From NCBI GenBank assembly GCA_947586185.1, contig CANPXN010000021.1, forward strand, positions 1 through 44,331: DNA of 44,331 nt. Direction: 5' to 3'. This stretch comes from an uncultured Clostridia bacterium. GTDB taxonomy: Bacteria > Bacillota > Clostridia > Oscillospirales > Ruminococcaceae. How positions within the stretch are numbered: position 1 is the first letter of the stretch; each line of letters starts with the position of its first letter. The notes under the pieces were generated by a model, which searched no databases, had not been told where the DNA came from, and saw nothing but the letters and a program-made list of their open reading frames with translations. Shown here one piece after another: positions 24,152-31,485 of this stretch. Both the position numbers and the translations under genes were made by a program.

Positions 24152-26548
24152 TTAAAGTCCCCAGATATCTTTTGCGTATTCTGTTACAGCTCTGTCAGCA
24201 GAGAAGATACCTGCGCCTGCAATATTATTAAGGGACATCTGTGACCACTTCTTGGTATCCTTATAGCATTCTGATGAATAGTGCTGAGCGTTTCTGTATG
24301 AATCAAAGTCAGCAAGAACCATGTAAGGGTCAACATCCTTGAGGGAGTTTGCCACCTCGTTGAAGTTGCAGCCGTTAATACCCTTGTACATTCTGTCAAT
24401 ACAGTTCTTTATCAGCGGATTCTGGTCATAGTATCTGCCAGGATTATATCCGGACAGCTTTAGAGCATTTACCTCGTCTGTCTTCATACCAAAGATGATA
24501 ATGTTTTCGTCGCCTACTGCATCCTTGATCTCGATGTTTGCGCCGTCAAGAGTACCCAGTGTTACAGCGCCGTTGAGCATAAGCTTCATGTTGCCCGTAC
24601 CGGACGCTTCTGTTCCGGCAAGGGAGATCTGTTCTGAAATATCGCTTGCAGGCATGAGAAGCTCTGAGAGAGTAACTCTGTAGTCTTCAAGGAAGTATAC
24701 TGAAAGCTTTTTATTGATCTTAGGATTCTTTCTTATTTCCTCAGAAATAGCCCAGATAAGCTTTATGATCTGTTTTGCAAGGTAGTATCCCGGAGCTGCC
24801 TTTGCGGCAAAGATATAGGTCTTAGGAGTGAAGTCTGCATCCGGATTATTCAGGAGGTAGTCATAGTCAGCCAGTATATTCATAACGTTAAGGTGCTGAC
24901 GCTTATATTCGTGAAGTCTTTTTACCTGAACGTCAAAGATGCTGTCAATATCAATTTTAGGGCCGCCGTTTGCCTTGACATACTTTGCAAAGCGCTCCTT
25001 ATTGTCGCGCTTAACCTTTCTGAGCTTTTCAAGAACTGCGTCGTCGTTTTCAAATACGCAAAGCTTTTTAAGCTCAGCGCCGTCCTTCAAGAACTTGTCG
25101 CCGATCTTTTCTTTAAGGAGATTTGTAAGACCAGGGTTTGACTGATACAGCCATCTTCTGTATGCGATACCGTTTGTAACGTTTTTGAACTTTCTCGGAG
25201 TATCCGTATATTCATCATGGAATACGTCCTGCTTGATGATCTCTGAGTGGAGCTTAGAAACGCCGTTTACGCTGTGTGAAGCAACTACGCAGAGTGTAGC
25301 CATATGGATCTGGTTGTCCTTGATGATGGACATGCGTGTTGTCTTTGCACTATCGCCGTTGTTGCGGTCCATAAGCTCTGCGCAGTAGCGGTTGTTGATC
25401 TCAACGATAATTGAGAAGATACGAGGGATGATCCTCTTAACAAGGTTAACGTCCCATTTCTCAAGGGCTTCCGCCATAACTGTGTGGTTTGTATATGCAA
25501 ATGTGTTTGTAACGATATGCCATGCCTTTTCCCATGTATAGCCGCAGTCGTCAAGCAAAATTCTCATAAGCTCAGGGATAGCAAGTGTCGGGTGGGTATC
25601 GTTAATATGAATAGCAACCTTTTCGTGGAGGTTATCAAGAGTTCCGTAAACGGACATGTGATTGTCAACGATATCTCCTATTGAAGCCGCACAGAGGAAA
25701 TACTGCTGACGAAGTCTTAATGACTTTCCTTCAAGGTGATTGTCGTTCGGGTAGAGAACCTTTGAAATAGCGTTTGCAACAGAGTTCTGCCCCAGAGCCT
25801 TTTCATAATCGCCCTTGTTGAACATTGACATATCAAAGTTCGGAGCCTTGGCTGTCCACAGACGGAGAACTGAAACGCCCTCGCTGCCATAGCCTGAAAC
25901 ATACATATCATAAGGGATTGCCTGAACTGTTGAATAGTTTACATGTGAAATATGGTGGTACTGGTTATCCCAGTATTCGTGGAGCTCGCCCTCAAAGTGA
26001 ATATCAATTGCACGTTCAGGACGAGGATCAAGCCATACTGAACCGCCAGGGAGCCAGTTATCAGGAAGCTCTGTCTGCCAGCCGTCTTCAAGCTTCTGCT
26101 TGAAGATACCGTATTCATAGCAGATAGAGTAGCCCATTGCCGGATAAGCAGTTGTTGCAAGAGCGTCAAGATAGCATGCTGCAAGACGTCCAAGACCGCC
26201 GTTTCCGAGTCCTGCGTCAGGCTCGTATTCAAATATATTATCAAGGTTTACGTCATATTCCTTGAGCATGGTTCTTATATCTTCTGCAAGCTCAAGGTTA
26301 TAAAGGCTTGTCTTCAGGGAACGTCCCATAAGAAATTCCATTGAAAGGTAGTAAACCTGCTTTCTGCCTACAGAATGTGCGCCGTTAATAAAGTGCTGAC
26401 GCTTTTCTCTCAGTATGTCAACGATAATCGAAGAAAGTACCTGATAGATCTGCTTGTCAGAAGCTTCATCAGGAGATACATTGAAATGCATCTGAAGTTT
26501 TTCAATAAAATTGGTTTTGATTTTCTGAATTTCAGGTTTAGTTGTCAT
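24152..26548 (-). CDS. glgP: Glycogen/starch/maltodextrin phosphorylase
   Basis: It releases glucose 1-phosphate from alpha-1,4-glucans using pyridoxal phosphate. The 798-residue protein has full family length. Landmarks are KQVYYLSMEFLMGRSLKTSL near 66, EPDAGLGNGGLGRLAACYLD near 110, NWLPGGSVWLDPRPE near 165, VAIHINDTHPTLAIPELMRI near 315, and the cofactor-lysine region EASGTGNMKLMLNGAVTLGT near 640, followed by DGANIEI. It has no signal peptide. It has its own promoter and a long hairpin-containing leader, is divergent from the ylxM-ffh operon, and is followed by the GH13 gene on the same strand. Together they suggest intracellular glycogen or maltodextrin breakdown. Confidence 0.98.
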   Translation of the reverse strand: MTTKPEIQKIKTNFIEKLQMHFNVSPDEASDKQIYQVLSSIIVDILREKRQHFINGAHSVGRKQVYYLSMEFLMGRSLKTSLYNLELAEDIRTMLKEYDVNLDNIFEYEPDAGLGNGGLGRLAACYLDALATTAYPAMGYSICYEYGIFKQKLEDGWQTELPDNWLPGGSVWLDPRPERAIDIHFEGELHEYWDNQYHHISHVNYSTVQAIPYDMYVSGYGSEGVSVLRLWTAKAPNFDMSMFNKGDYEKALGQNSVANAISKVLYPNDNHLEGKSLRLRQQYFLCAASIGDIVDNHMSVYGTLDNLHEKVAIHINDTHPTLAIPELMRILLDDCGYTWEKAWHIVTNTFAYTNHTVMAEALEKWDVNLVKRIIPRIFSIIVEINNRYCAELMDRNNGDSAKTTRMSIIKDNQIHMATLCVVASHSVNGVSKLHSEIIKQDVFHDEYTDTPRKFKNVTNGIAYRRWLYQSNPGLTNLLKEKIGDKFLKDGAELKKLCVFENDDAVLEKLRKVKRDNKERFAKYVKANGGPKIDIDSIFDVQVKRLHEYKRQHLNVMNILADYDYLLNNPDADFTPKTYIFAAKAAPGYYLAKQIIKLIWAISEEIRKNPKINKKLSVYFLEDYRVTLSELLMPASDISEQISLAGTEASGTGNMKLMLNGAVTLGTLDGANIEIKDAVGDENIIIFGMKTDEVNALKLSGYNPGRYYDQNPLIKNCIDRMYKGINGCNFNEVANSLKDVDPYMVLADFDSYRNAQHYSSECYKDTKKWSQMSLNNIAGAGIFSADRAVTEYAKDIWGL

Positions 26549-26580
26549 TTTTAAACTCCCATCTGTAATAAGTTAAGTGA

Positions 26581-26609
26581 ATATCATAAAATCAAGGATT
26601 TTGTGATAT
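26581..26609 (-). promoter_or_regulatory. Leader hairpin of glgP
   Basis: ATATCATAAAATC (26581-26593) pairs over 13 bp, with one wobble, with GATTTTGTGATAT (26597-26609) around a 3-nt loop. It lies in the glgP leader, 33 bases upstream of the ATG. There is no T-tract. It could be an operator for a repressor or a stability element; this is inference. Confidence 0.5.
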
Positions 26610-26683
26610 AACAGCCCGGTTTGCAGAAGAAAAGCTTGCTCTTCATATCCGCAAGGGCATTTAAAAAATAAACGCTTGTGTTT

Positions 26684-26712
26684 ATTATATCATAAAACGG
26701 ATTCTTTTTCAA
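26684..26712 (-). promoter_or_regulatory. Sigma-A promoter of glgP
   Basis: On the minus strand TTGAAA (26712-26707), 17 bases, TATAAT (26689-26684). The predicted leader is about 130 bases. It is divergent from the ylxM promoter, with about 55 bases between the two -35 boxes. Confidence 0.8.
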
Positions 26713-26765
26713 TAGGAGATTATATTTTTTAAAAATAACTTATATTAATTTTTCAAAAATTTTTC

Positions 26766-26794
26766 TTGACAACCGAAAGGTTATGTTGTATAAT
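26766..26794 (+). promoter_or_regulatory. Consensus sigma-A promoter of the ylxM-ffh operon
   Basis: TTGACA (26766-26771), exactly 17 bases, TATAAT (26789-26794): a perfect consensus, suggesting strong constitutive transcription of the SRP/ribosome maturation genes. Confidence 0.9.
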
Positions 26795-26830
26795 TGTAAA
26801 GTAATTTGCCTTTACAGCAGAAAGTGAGTG

Positions 26831-27163
26831 ATGATCCTGAGAGGAAAAAATCTTGATTTTGTCATTTTGCTTGACGTATACGGTGATGTTCTCACTCAGC
26901 GCCAGAGGGATTTTCTGGAGCTTTATTACTGTAATGATCTCTCCCTTTCCGAGATCGCCGAGGATGAGGGAGTTACAAGGCAGGCTGTAAGGGACAGTAT
27001 TAAAAGAGGCGAACAGATTCTTGCGGACCTTGAAAGCAAGCTTTTACTTGCGGAAAAAATAAAGGGATGCAGGGAAATTTTCAATAAAATAGAGGAGCTT
27101 GCCCTGAGCGCGGATATTCCGGAAATTGCCGGTCTGGCTGCAAGGGGAAAGGAACTGCTGTAA
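26831..27163 (+). CDS. ylxM: YlxM-type SRP-associated HTH protein
   Basis: This 110-residue protein resembles sigma factor region 4: FVILLDVYGDVLTQRQRDFL, ELYYCNDLSLSEIAEDEGVT and RQAVRDSIKRGEQIL. YlxM proteins are encoded next to ffh in Firmicutes and Mollicutes and associate with the signal recognition particle. The start is uncertain: ATG at 26831 is used here, a GTG sits one codon upstream at 26828, and TTG at 26849 behind GAGAGGAAAA would give a protein closer to the usual N-terminus. It is the first gene of the operon, 22 bases from ffh. Confidence 0.88.
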   Translation: MILRGKNLDFVILLDVYGDVLTQRQRDFLELYYCNDLSLSEIAEDEGVTRQAVRDSIKRGEQILADLESKLLLAEKIKGCREIFNKIEELALSADIPEIAGLAARGKELL

Positions 27164-27185
27164 TATTTCCATAAGGAGGGCGTCT

Positions 27186-28562
27186 ATGGCTTTTGAGGGT
27201 TTGTCGGAAAAATTGAATAATGTGTTCAGAAAGCTTAAATCAAGAGGAAAGCTCAGTGAATCCGATATTAAAGAGGCTATGCGTGAAGTCAGACTTGCGC
27301 TTCTTGAAGCTGACGTAAGTTATAAGGTCGTTAAGGATTTTGTTGCAAAGGTTTCTGAAAAGGCTGTGGGTGAGGAGGTTCTTGAAAGCCTTACTCCTGC
27401 ACAGCAGGTCATAAAAATTGTAAGAGATGAGCTTTGCGCTCTTATGGGCGATTCAAACGCCAGAATAAATATGCCTTCAAAGGGACCGTGTATCATTATG
27501 ATGTGCGGACTTCAAGGCTCGGGTAAAACTACCCATTCGGCAAAGCTTGCAAAGCACTTTAAAAAAGAAGGACACAGGCCGCTCCTTGCAGCCTGCGACA
27601 TATACCGTCCGGCAGCTATCAACCAGCTCAAGGTCGTTGGCGACAGGGCGGGAGTCAAGGTCTTTGAAATGGGACAGATAAGTCCTGTTGTGATCGCAAA
27701 GCAGGCTGTTGCATACGCTAAGGATTACGGCCACGATATTATTATTCTCGATACCGCCGGCCGTCTTCATATAGATGAAAAGCTCATGGATGAGCTGAAA
27801 AACATCAAGGCTGAAGTCCAGCCAAGCGAGATCATGCTTGTTGTCGATGCTATGACGGGTCAAGACGCAGTTAATGTTGCCAAATCCTTTGATGACGCTT
27901 TGGGCATAGACAGCGTTCTTATGTCAAAGCTTGACTCCGATACAAGAGGCGGCGCAGCACTGTCAGTTCTTGCGGTAACAGGCAAGCCTATAAAGTTTGT
28001 GGGAACGGGTGAAAAGCTTGATGAGTTCGAGCAGTTCCACCCTGACAGAATGGCGTCAAGGATCCTTGGAATGGGAGATGTTATGACTCTCATTGAAAAG
28101 GCTGAAAACGTTGTAAATCAAAAGGAAGCTGAAAAGCTTGCTCAAAAGCTCCAGGAAAACAAGTTTGATATGGAGGATCTTCTCTCTCAGCTTAAACAAA
28201 TCCAGAAGCTGGGTTCAATAAAGTCCATTATGTCAATGATCCCCGGCGTGGGCGACAAAATGAAGGACGTTGATGTTGACGAAAAGCAGTTTCTGCGCAT
28301 AGAAGCTATGATAACTTCTATGACGCCGGCAGAAAGAAGAAAGCCGTCCATCATCAATCCGTCAAGAAAGAGAAGAATTGCTGCCGGAAGCGGTACTAAG
28401 GTGGAGGATGTTAACAGACTCCTGAAACAGTTTGAGCAGATGCAGCAGATGATGAAAAAGCTCGGCGGAAAGGGCAAGGGCAATAAGAGAATGATGAAGC
28501 GCCTTGCCGGTATGAATTTTGAAAATATGCCGGGCGGCGGAAAGCTTCCGCCTATTGGTTAA
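27186..28562 (+). CDS. ffh: Signal recognition particle GTPase Ffh
   Basis: Ffh binds signal peptides and 4.5S/6S RNA and delivers ribosomes to FtsY. The ATG at 27186 is chosen from GGAGGG 8 bases upstream; the product is 458 residues. The N domain starts AFEGLSEKLNNVFRKLKSRG. The G domain has GLQGSGKTTHSAKLAKHFKK (P-loop), DIYRPAAINQLKVVG, ILDTAGRLHIDEKLM and MSKLDSDTRGGAALS. The M domain contains IPGVGDKMKDVDVDEKQFLR and SRKRRIAAGSGTKVEDVNRL, with a methionine-rich C-terminus (MQQMMKKLGG). The SRP RNA gene is not in this window. Confidence 0.99.
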   Translation: MAFEGLSEKLNNVFRKLKSRGKLSESDIKEAMREVRLALLEADVSYKVVKDFVAKVSEKAVGEEVLESLTPAQQVIKIVRDELCALMGDSNARINMPSKGPCIIMMCGLQGSGKTTHSAKLAKHFKKEGHRPLLAACDIYRPAAINQLKVVGDRAGVKVFEMGQISPVVIAKQAVAYAKDYGHDIIILDTAGRLHIDEKLMDELKNIKAEVQPSEIMLVVDAMTGQDAVNVAKSFDDALGIDSVLMSKLDSDTRGGAALSVLAVTGKPIKFVGTGEKLDEFEQFHPDRMASRILGMGDVMTLIEKAENVVNQKEAEKLAQKLQENKFDMEDLLSQLKQIQKLGSIKSIMSMIPGVGDKMKDVDVDEKQFLRIEAMITSMTPAERRKPSIINPSRKRRIAAGSGTKVEDVNRLLKQFEQMQQMMKKLGGKGKGNKRMMKRLAGMNFENMPGGGKLPPIG

Positions 28563-28591
28563 CCTGATTCAATGCGGTTCCCCGCTTTGAT

Positions 28592-28754
28592 ATATAGATT
28601 TCGGCAGGTAAGGCTTGCGGAATCTATTCGCCATATTTGCGTTTGTAACCTTTGGTTTCGAGTACCACTGGTACTCCCATTGGTGGCAAAATGGCGCTTT
28701 AAATAAAATATTGCTCCACACAACTTGGAATGGCTTAATTAATGGGGCAATATT
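28592..28754 (-). repeat. R2 structured repeat, copy A
   Basis: Read on the minus strand, this shares with the element at 34111-34250 a series of three hairpins: an outer AATATTGC/GCAATATT stem (28754-28747 with 28714-28707); a CGCCATTTTGC/GCAAATATGGCG stem (28696-28686 with 28640-28629), whose interior carries AGTACCAGTGGTACT and AACC/GGTT dyads; and a degenerate GCAAG-type hairpin ending in AATCTATATA. It lies between ffh and rpsP within the transcribed operon, in the opposite orientation to transcription, and fills most of a 243-base gap. No gene is seen in it. Confidence 0.78.
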
Positions 28755-28805
28755 CATAATGACGGGGCAATGCCCCTTAACAGAAGCTTTATGGAGGTGA
28801 AAGAC

Positions 28806-29048
28806 ATGGCAGTTAAGATCAGACTTAGAAGAATGGGCGCTAAGAAGGCTCCTTTCTATCGTATTGTTGTTGCTGATTCAAGATACCCAAGAGACGGCAG
28901 ATTCATCGAGGAGATCGGTTACTATGATCCTACAAAGGAACCATCAGTAGTAAGCGTTGACGCTGAAAAGGCTAAGAAGTGGATCGCTGACGGCGCACAG
29001 CCAACAGATACTGTAAAGAGCATTCTCAAGAACAACGGTGTGCTTTAA
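28806..29048 (+). CDS. rpsP: 30S ribosomal protein bS16
   Basis: This 80-residue protein matches S16 throughout: [40 protein letters not shown] and [20 protein letters not shown]. The ATG at 28806 has GGAGGTG 9 bases upstream; an earlier in-frame start at 28770 is not supported. It is part of the conserved ffh-rpsP-khpA-rimM-trmD order found in Firmicutes, although the gap from ffh is enlarged by a repeat. Confidence 0.99.
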   Translation: MAVKIRLRRMGAKKAPFYRIVVADSRYPRDGRFIEEIGYYDPTKEPSVVSVDAEKAKKWIADGAQPTDTVKSILKNNGVL

Positions 29049-29124
29049 TGTATCTGAAGCTGATGTTGTAGGGCAGGAGCAAAGCTCTTGCCTCTATAGC
29101 AGGCCTTTTGATTGGAGGATCACT

Positions 29125-29358
29125 ATGAAAGACTTATTATATGCTATTGTGGAGGGTCTTGTAGAAGACAGATCCGCTATTAAAATTACCCAGGACGATC
29201 CTGACAGCGAGGGCGTTATTGTTATGCACCTGAGCGTTGCTCCGGACGATATGGGTAGAGTAATCGGAAAGCAGGGCAGGATCGCTAAGACAATACGCAC
29301 TATTATGCGTGCCAGCGCTGCCAGAAGCAATATGAAGGTTACTGTTGAAATAGATTGA
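29125..29358 (+). CDS. khpA: KH-domain RNA-binding protein KhpA
   Basis: This 77-residue protein is a single type II KH domain: KDLLYAIVEGLVEDRSAIKI, then SVAPDDMGRVIGKQGRIAKT with the GxxG loop (GKQG). KhpA pairs with KhpB/Jag to bind many mRNAs and affects cell division and gene expression in Firmicutes. The position between rpsP and rimM is the conserved one. The ATG at 29125 follows TTGGAGGA. A GC-rich hairpin with eight T residues follows 6 bases after the stop. Confidence 0.96.
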   Translation: MKDLLYAIVEGLVEDRSAIKITQDDPDSEGVIVMHLSVAPDDMGRVIGKQGRIAKTIRTIMRASAARSNMKVTVEID

Positions 29359-29364
29359 TTTCTT

Positions 29365-29386
29365 GCGGCTGCGGCCGCTTTTTTTT
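29365..29386 (+). terminator. Internal terminator between khpA and rimM
   Basis: GCGGC (29365-29369), a TGCG loop and GCCGC (29374-29378) are followed by eight uninterrupted T residues. This is a canonical though short intrinsic terminator in the middle of the operon. No promoter is evident between it and rimM, so it probably lowers rimM-trmD expression relative to rpsP. Confidence 0.75.
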
Positions 29387-29408
29387 AAACGGAGGTATCG
29401 CTCGCTCT

Positions 29409-29918
29409 ATGGAAAAAAAGTATCTCGAAACAGGAAAGATCGTCAATATTCACGGACTTAAAGGCGAGGTAAAGCTTATGCCGTGGAGCGACAGCCCGGA
29501 TTTCGTCTGCGGCTTTGATACCCTTTACTGCGGAAAGGATAAAGCACCTTTTGAAGTGGAATTGGCAAGAGTCCATAAAAACTCTGTGCTTATAAAATTC
29601 AGGGGAGTGGACGATGCGGCTCAGGCTGAAGCAATGCGAAACACTGTTGTCTATATTGACAGGGACGACGCTGAGCTTGAGGAGGGAGTGTATTTCGTTC
29701 AGGACCTTATAGGTCTTACCGTTCAGGACGTAGATAACGGAAGAATTTACGGAAAAATTGACGATGTTTTTCAGACGGGAGCAAATGATGTATATTCTGT
29801 AAAGGATAAGGGCAATACTTATCTTATACCGGCTATTCCTGATGTGATCCTTGAAACGGATATCCAAAACGGAATTATGAAGATCCGTCCGTTAGAGGGG
29901 CTTATAGATGAGAATTGA
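29409..29918 (+). CDS. rimM: Ribosome maturation factor RimM
   Basis: RimM assists 30S head assembly. This 169-residue protein has KKYLETGKIVNIHGLKGEVK at the start (N-terminal RimM domain) and a C-terminal PRC barrel (VYFVQDLIGLTVQDVDNGRI, then DVFQTGANDVYSVKDKGNTY and LIPAIPDVI). The ATG at 29409 is the family start, but the GGAGG is about 13 bases away, which is long. It follows an intrinsic terminator and overlaps trmD by 11 bases, so its product and TrmD are coupled. Confidence 0.96.
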   Translation: MEKKYLETGKIVNIHGLKGEVKLMPWSDSPDFVCGFDTLYCGKDKAPFEVELARVHKNSVLIKFRGVDDAAQAEAMRNTVVYIDRDDAELEEGVYFVQDLIGLTVQDVDNGRIYGKIDDVFQTGANDVYSVKDKGNTYLIPAIPDVILETDIQNGIMKIRPLEGLIDEN

Positions 29919-30612
29919 TATTGCAACGCTTTTTCCTGAAATGATGGAAAGCATACTTTCCGAAAGCATTGTGGGAAGAGCACGAAAAAAAGGCGCAATT
30001 GAGATATTCTGCCACCAGATAAGGGACTACACTCTTGACAAGCACAGGAGAGTTGACGATATTCCCTACGGCGGCGGAAAGGGAATGGTCATGCAGGCTG
30101 ATCCTATAAACAACTGCTATAACGCAGTCTGTGAGCAGATCGGCTGCAAGCCGCATACTATATATATGACACCCAAGGGTAATGTCTTTGATCAGCAGAA
30201 AGCTGTCAGGCTTTCACAGATGGAGAATATCCTGCTAATTTGCGGACATTATGAGGGTGTGGACCAGAGAATCCTCGATAAGATCGTGGATGAGGAAATT
30301 TCAATCGGTGATTATGTGCTTACAGGAGGAGAGCTTCCGGCTGCCGTTGTGACCGACGCTGTGGCAAGAATGTGCACAGGAGTGCTTTCAAGTCCGGAAT
30401 GCTATGAGGACGAAAGCCATTACAGCGGACTCCTTGAATATCCTCAGTATACACGTCCTGAAATCTGGGAGGGGGAGGCTGTTCCTCCTGTGCTCCTGAC
30501 AGGGCATCATAAGAATATTGCTCAGTGGAGGCTTGAGCAAAGCCTCAGAATTACCGGCGAAAGACGTCCGGATATGCTGGAAAAGTACTTAGAGCAACAT
30601 AATTCTAAATGA
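29908..30612 (+). CDS. trmD: tRNA (guanine-N1)-methyltransferase TrmD
   Basis: TrmD methylates G37 of tRNAs with G36 and prevents frameshifting. The 234-residue protein has MRIDIATLFPEMMESILSES, DDIPYGGGKGMVMQADPI, LICGHYEGVDQRILDKIVDE and YVLTGGELPAAVVTDAVARM, which make up the SPOUT trefoil-knot cofactor site. The active-site loop region follows (YPQYTRPEIWEGEAVPPVLL). It starts inside the rimM coding end. In many Firmicutes rplS follows trmD; here it does not, and the next gene (HPr) has its own promoter. Confidence 0.98.
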   Translation: MRIDIATLFPEMMESILSESIVGRARKKGAIEIFCHQIRDYTLDKHRRVDDIPYGGGKGMVMQADPINNCYNAVCEQIGCKPHTIYMTPKGNVFDQQKAVRLSQMENILLICGHYEGVDQRILDKIVDEEISIGDYVLTGGELPAAVVTDAVARMCTGVLSSPECYEDESHYSGLLEYPQYTRPEIWEGEAVPPVLLTGHHKNIAQWRLEQSLRITGERRPDMLEKYLEQHNSK

Positions 30613-30788
30613 CTAATTTCATTTTGTTAAATATGCACACAATTATTTGTTGAAAAGTGTTGCAGTTTCACAAAATAAATCAACATTTTTCCTTGGTTAA
30701 TATAAACAAATATTGAGGCCGGAAAAATCCCAACATTAACTAAACCGTAGAAATTTCGGTAAAAAAGTGCATTTAGTGTAAAAAACAC

Positions 30789-30817
30789 GTTGACTATGCT
30801 GAAAATAGCTTGTATAA
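30789..30817 (+). promoter_or_regulatory. Sigma-A promoter of the HPr gene
   Basis: TTGACT (30789-30794), 17 bases, TATAAT (30812-30817), about 75 bases before the HPr start. The AT-rich stretch 30613-30788 holds no recognisable gene or terminator. Confidence 0.85.
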
Positions 30818-30892
30818 TAAAATTCAGCAAGAGATATAAAAATTCAAAGATATGAAAATAGTTTTTCATAGTAAAGATGGGAGAGTTATATT

Positions 30893-31165
30893 ATGTTTGT
30901 TAAAGATGTAATGGTTCAGAATCAGGTTGGACTGCATGCAAGACCAGCTACTTTCTTTATCCAGAAGGCTAATGAATTTAAGTCTTCAATCTGGATCGAA
31001 AAGGAAGAGCGCAGAGTTAACGCTAAAAGCCTTCTCGGTATCCTTTCACTGGGAATAGTAGGCGGTACTTCAATCAGAATTATTGCTGACGGTTCCGATG
31101 AACAGCCTGCCGTTGACGCTCTTGTTGAACTTGTTGACAGCGGTTTTAGCGGAGAAAACAGATAA
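30893..31165 (+). CDS. HPr family phosphocarrier protein
   Basis: This 90-residue HPr has the active-site histidine at position 15 in NQVGLHARPATFFIQKANEF and the regulatory serine at 46 in VNAKSLLGILSLGIVGG. It can therefore be both a PTS phosphocarrier and the HPr-kinase target that partners CcpA. Because His15 is present it is not a Crh. No enzyme I gene is adjacent, so whether it serves sugar transport or only regulation in this organism is open. GGGAG precedes the ATG. It is a single-gene transcript with its own promoter and terminator. Confidence 0.93.
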   Translation: MFVKDVMVQNQVGLHARPATFFIQKANEFKSSIWIEKEERRVNAKSLLGILSLGIVGGTSIRIIADGSDEQPAVDALVELVDSGFSGENR

Positions 31166-31177
31166 TTTAACTTTATG

Positions 31178-31206
31178 GCGCTGCTGCGGGGCAGCGCTGT
31201 TTTTTT
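31178..31206 (+). terminator. Terminator of the HPr gene
   Basis: GCGCTGC (31178-31184) and GCAGCGC (31191-31197) form a 7-bp stem, followed by TG and seven T residues. Confidence 0.9.
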
Positions 31207-31234
31207 GCGCTTTCAGTCTTCCGGCAGTGTTGCT

Positions 31235-31455
31235 TTAAGTAATTAAGGGGACGCCCTCTCTTGCAGGGCGTCCCCTCTTTAAAAACAGTCCGCCGGACTG
31301 TTTTTAAATTCACCCCTTTCGGAGCGCTTCTAAGGCAAGGAATTTCGCCCTCTGCGGAGGGCGACCAAAGGCTCTGCCTTTGGAATCTGCAAACTTTTAA
31401 AAAAGTTTGAACAAAACTTTCATTTCGCCGTTCGGCGGATATACCTTGATTTTTT
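31235..31455 (+). repeat. R1 multi-hairpin repeat, copy 3 (full length)
   Basis: It fills the convergent gap between the HPr gene and spoIVB; nothing else is seen there. Hairpins in order: GGGGACGCCCT/AGGGCGTCCCC (31247-31257/31265-31275); a 14-bp stem (31278-31291/31295-31308); TCGCCCT/AGGGCGA (31345-31351/31358-31364); CCAAAGGC/GCCTTTGG (31365-31372/31376-31383); CAAACTTTT/AAAAGTTTG (31390-31398/31401-31409). Compared with copy 1, stems 2 and 3 differ by paired substitutions and stems 4 and 5 have different sequence but the same order. The end (TTCGGCGGATATACCTTGA) aligns with copy 1. Confidence 0.9.
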
Positions 31456-31485
31456 CTACGGACTAAAAGGAGAGGCTATCTCCCT

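Noticed and set aside
30627-30869. 80-codon minus-strand frame between trmD and the HPr gene
   Set aside because: Composed of Phe, Ile, Asn and Tyr from AT-rich DNA, lacks a ribosome-binding site, and overlaps the HPr promoter.
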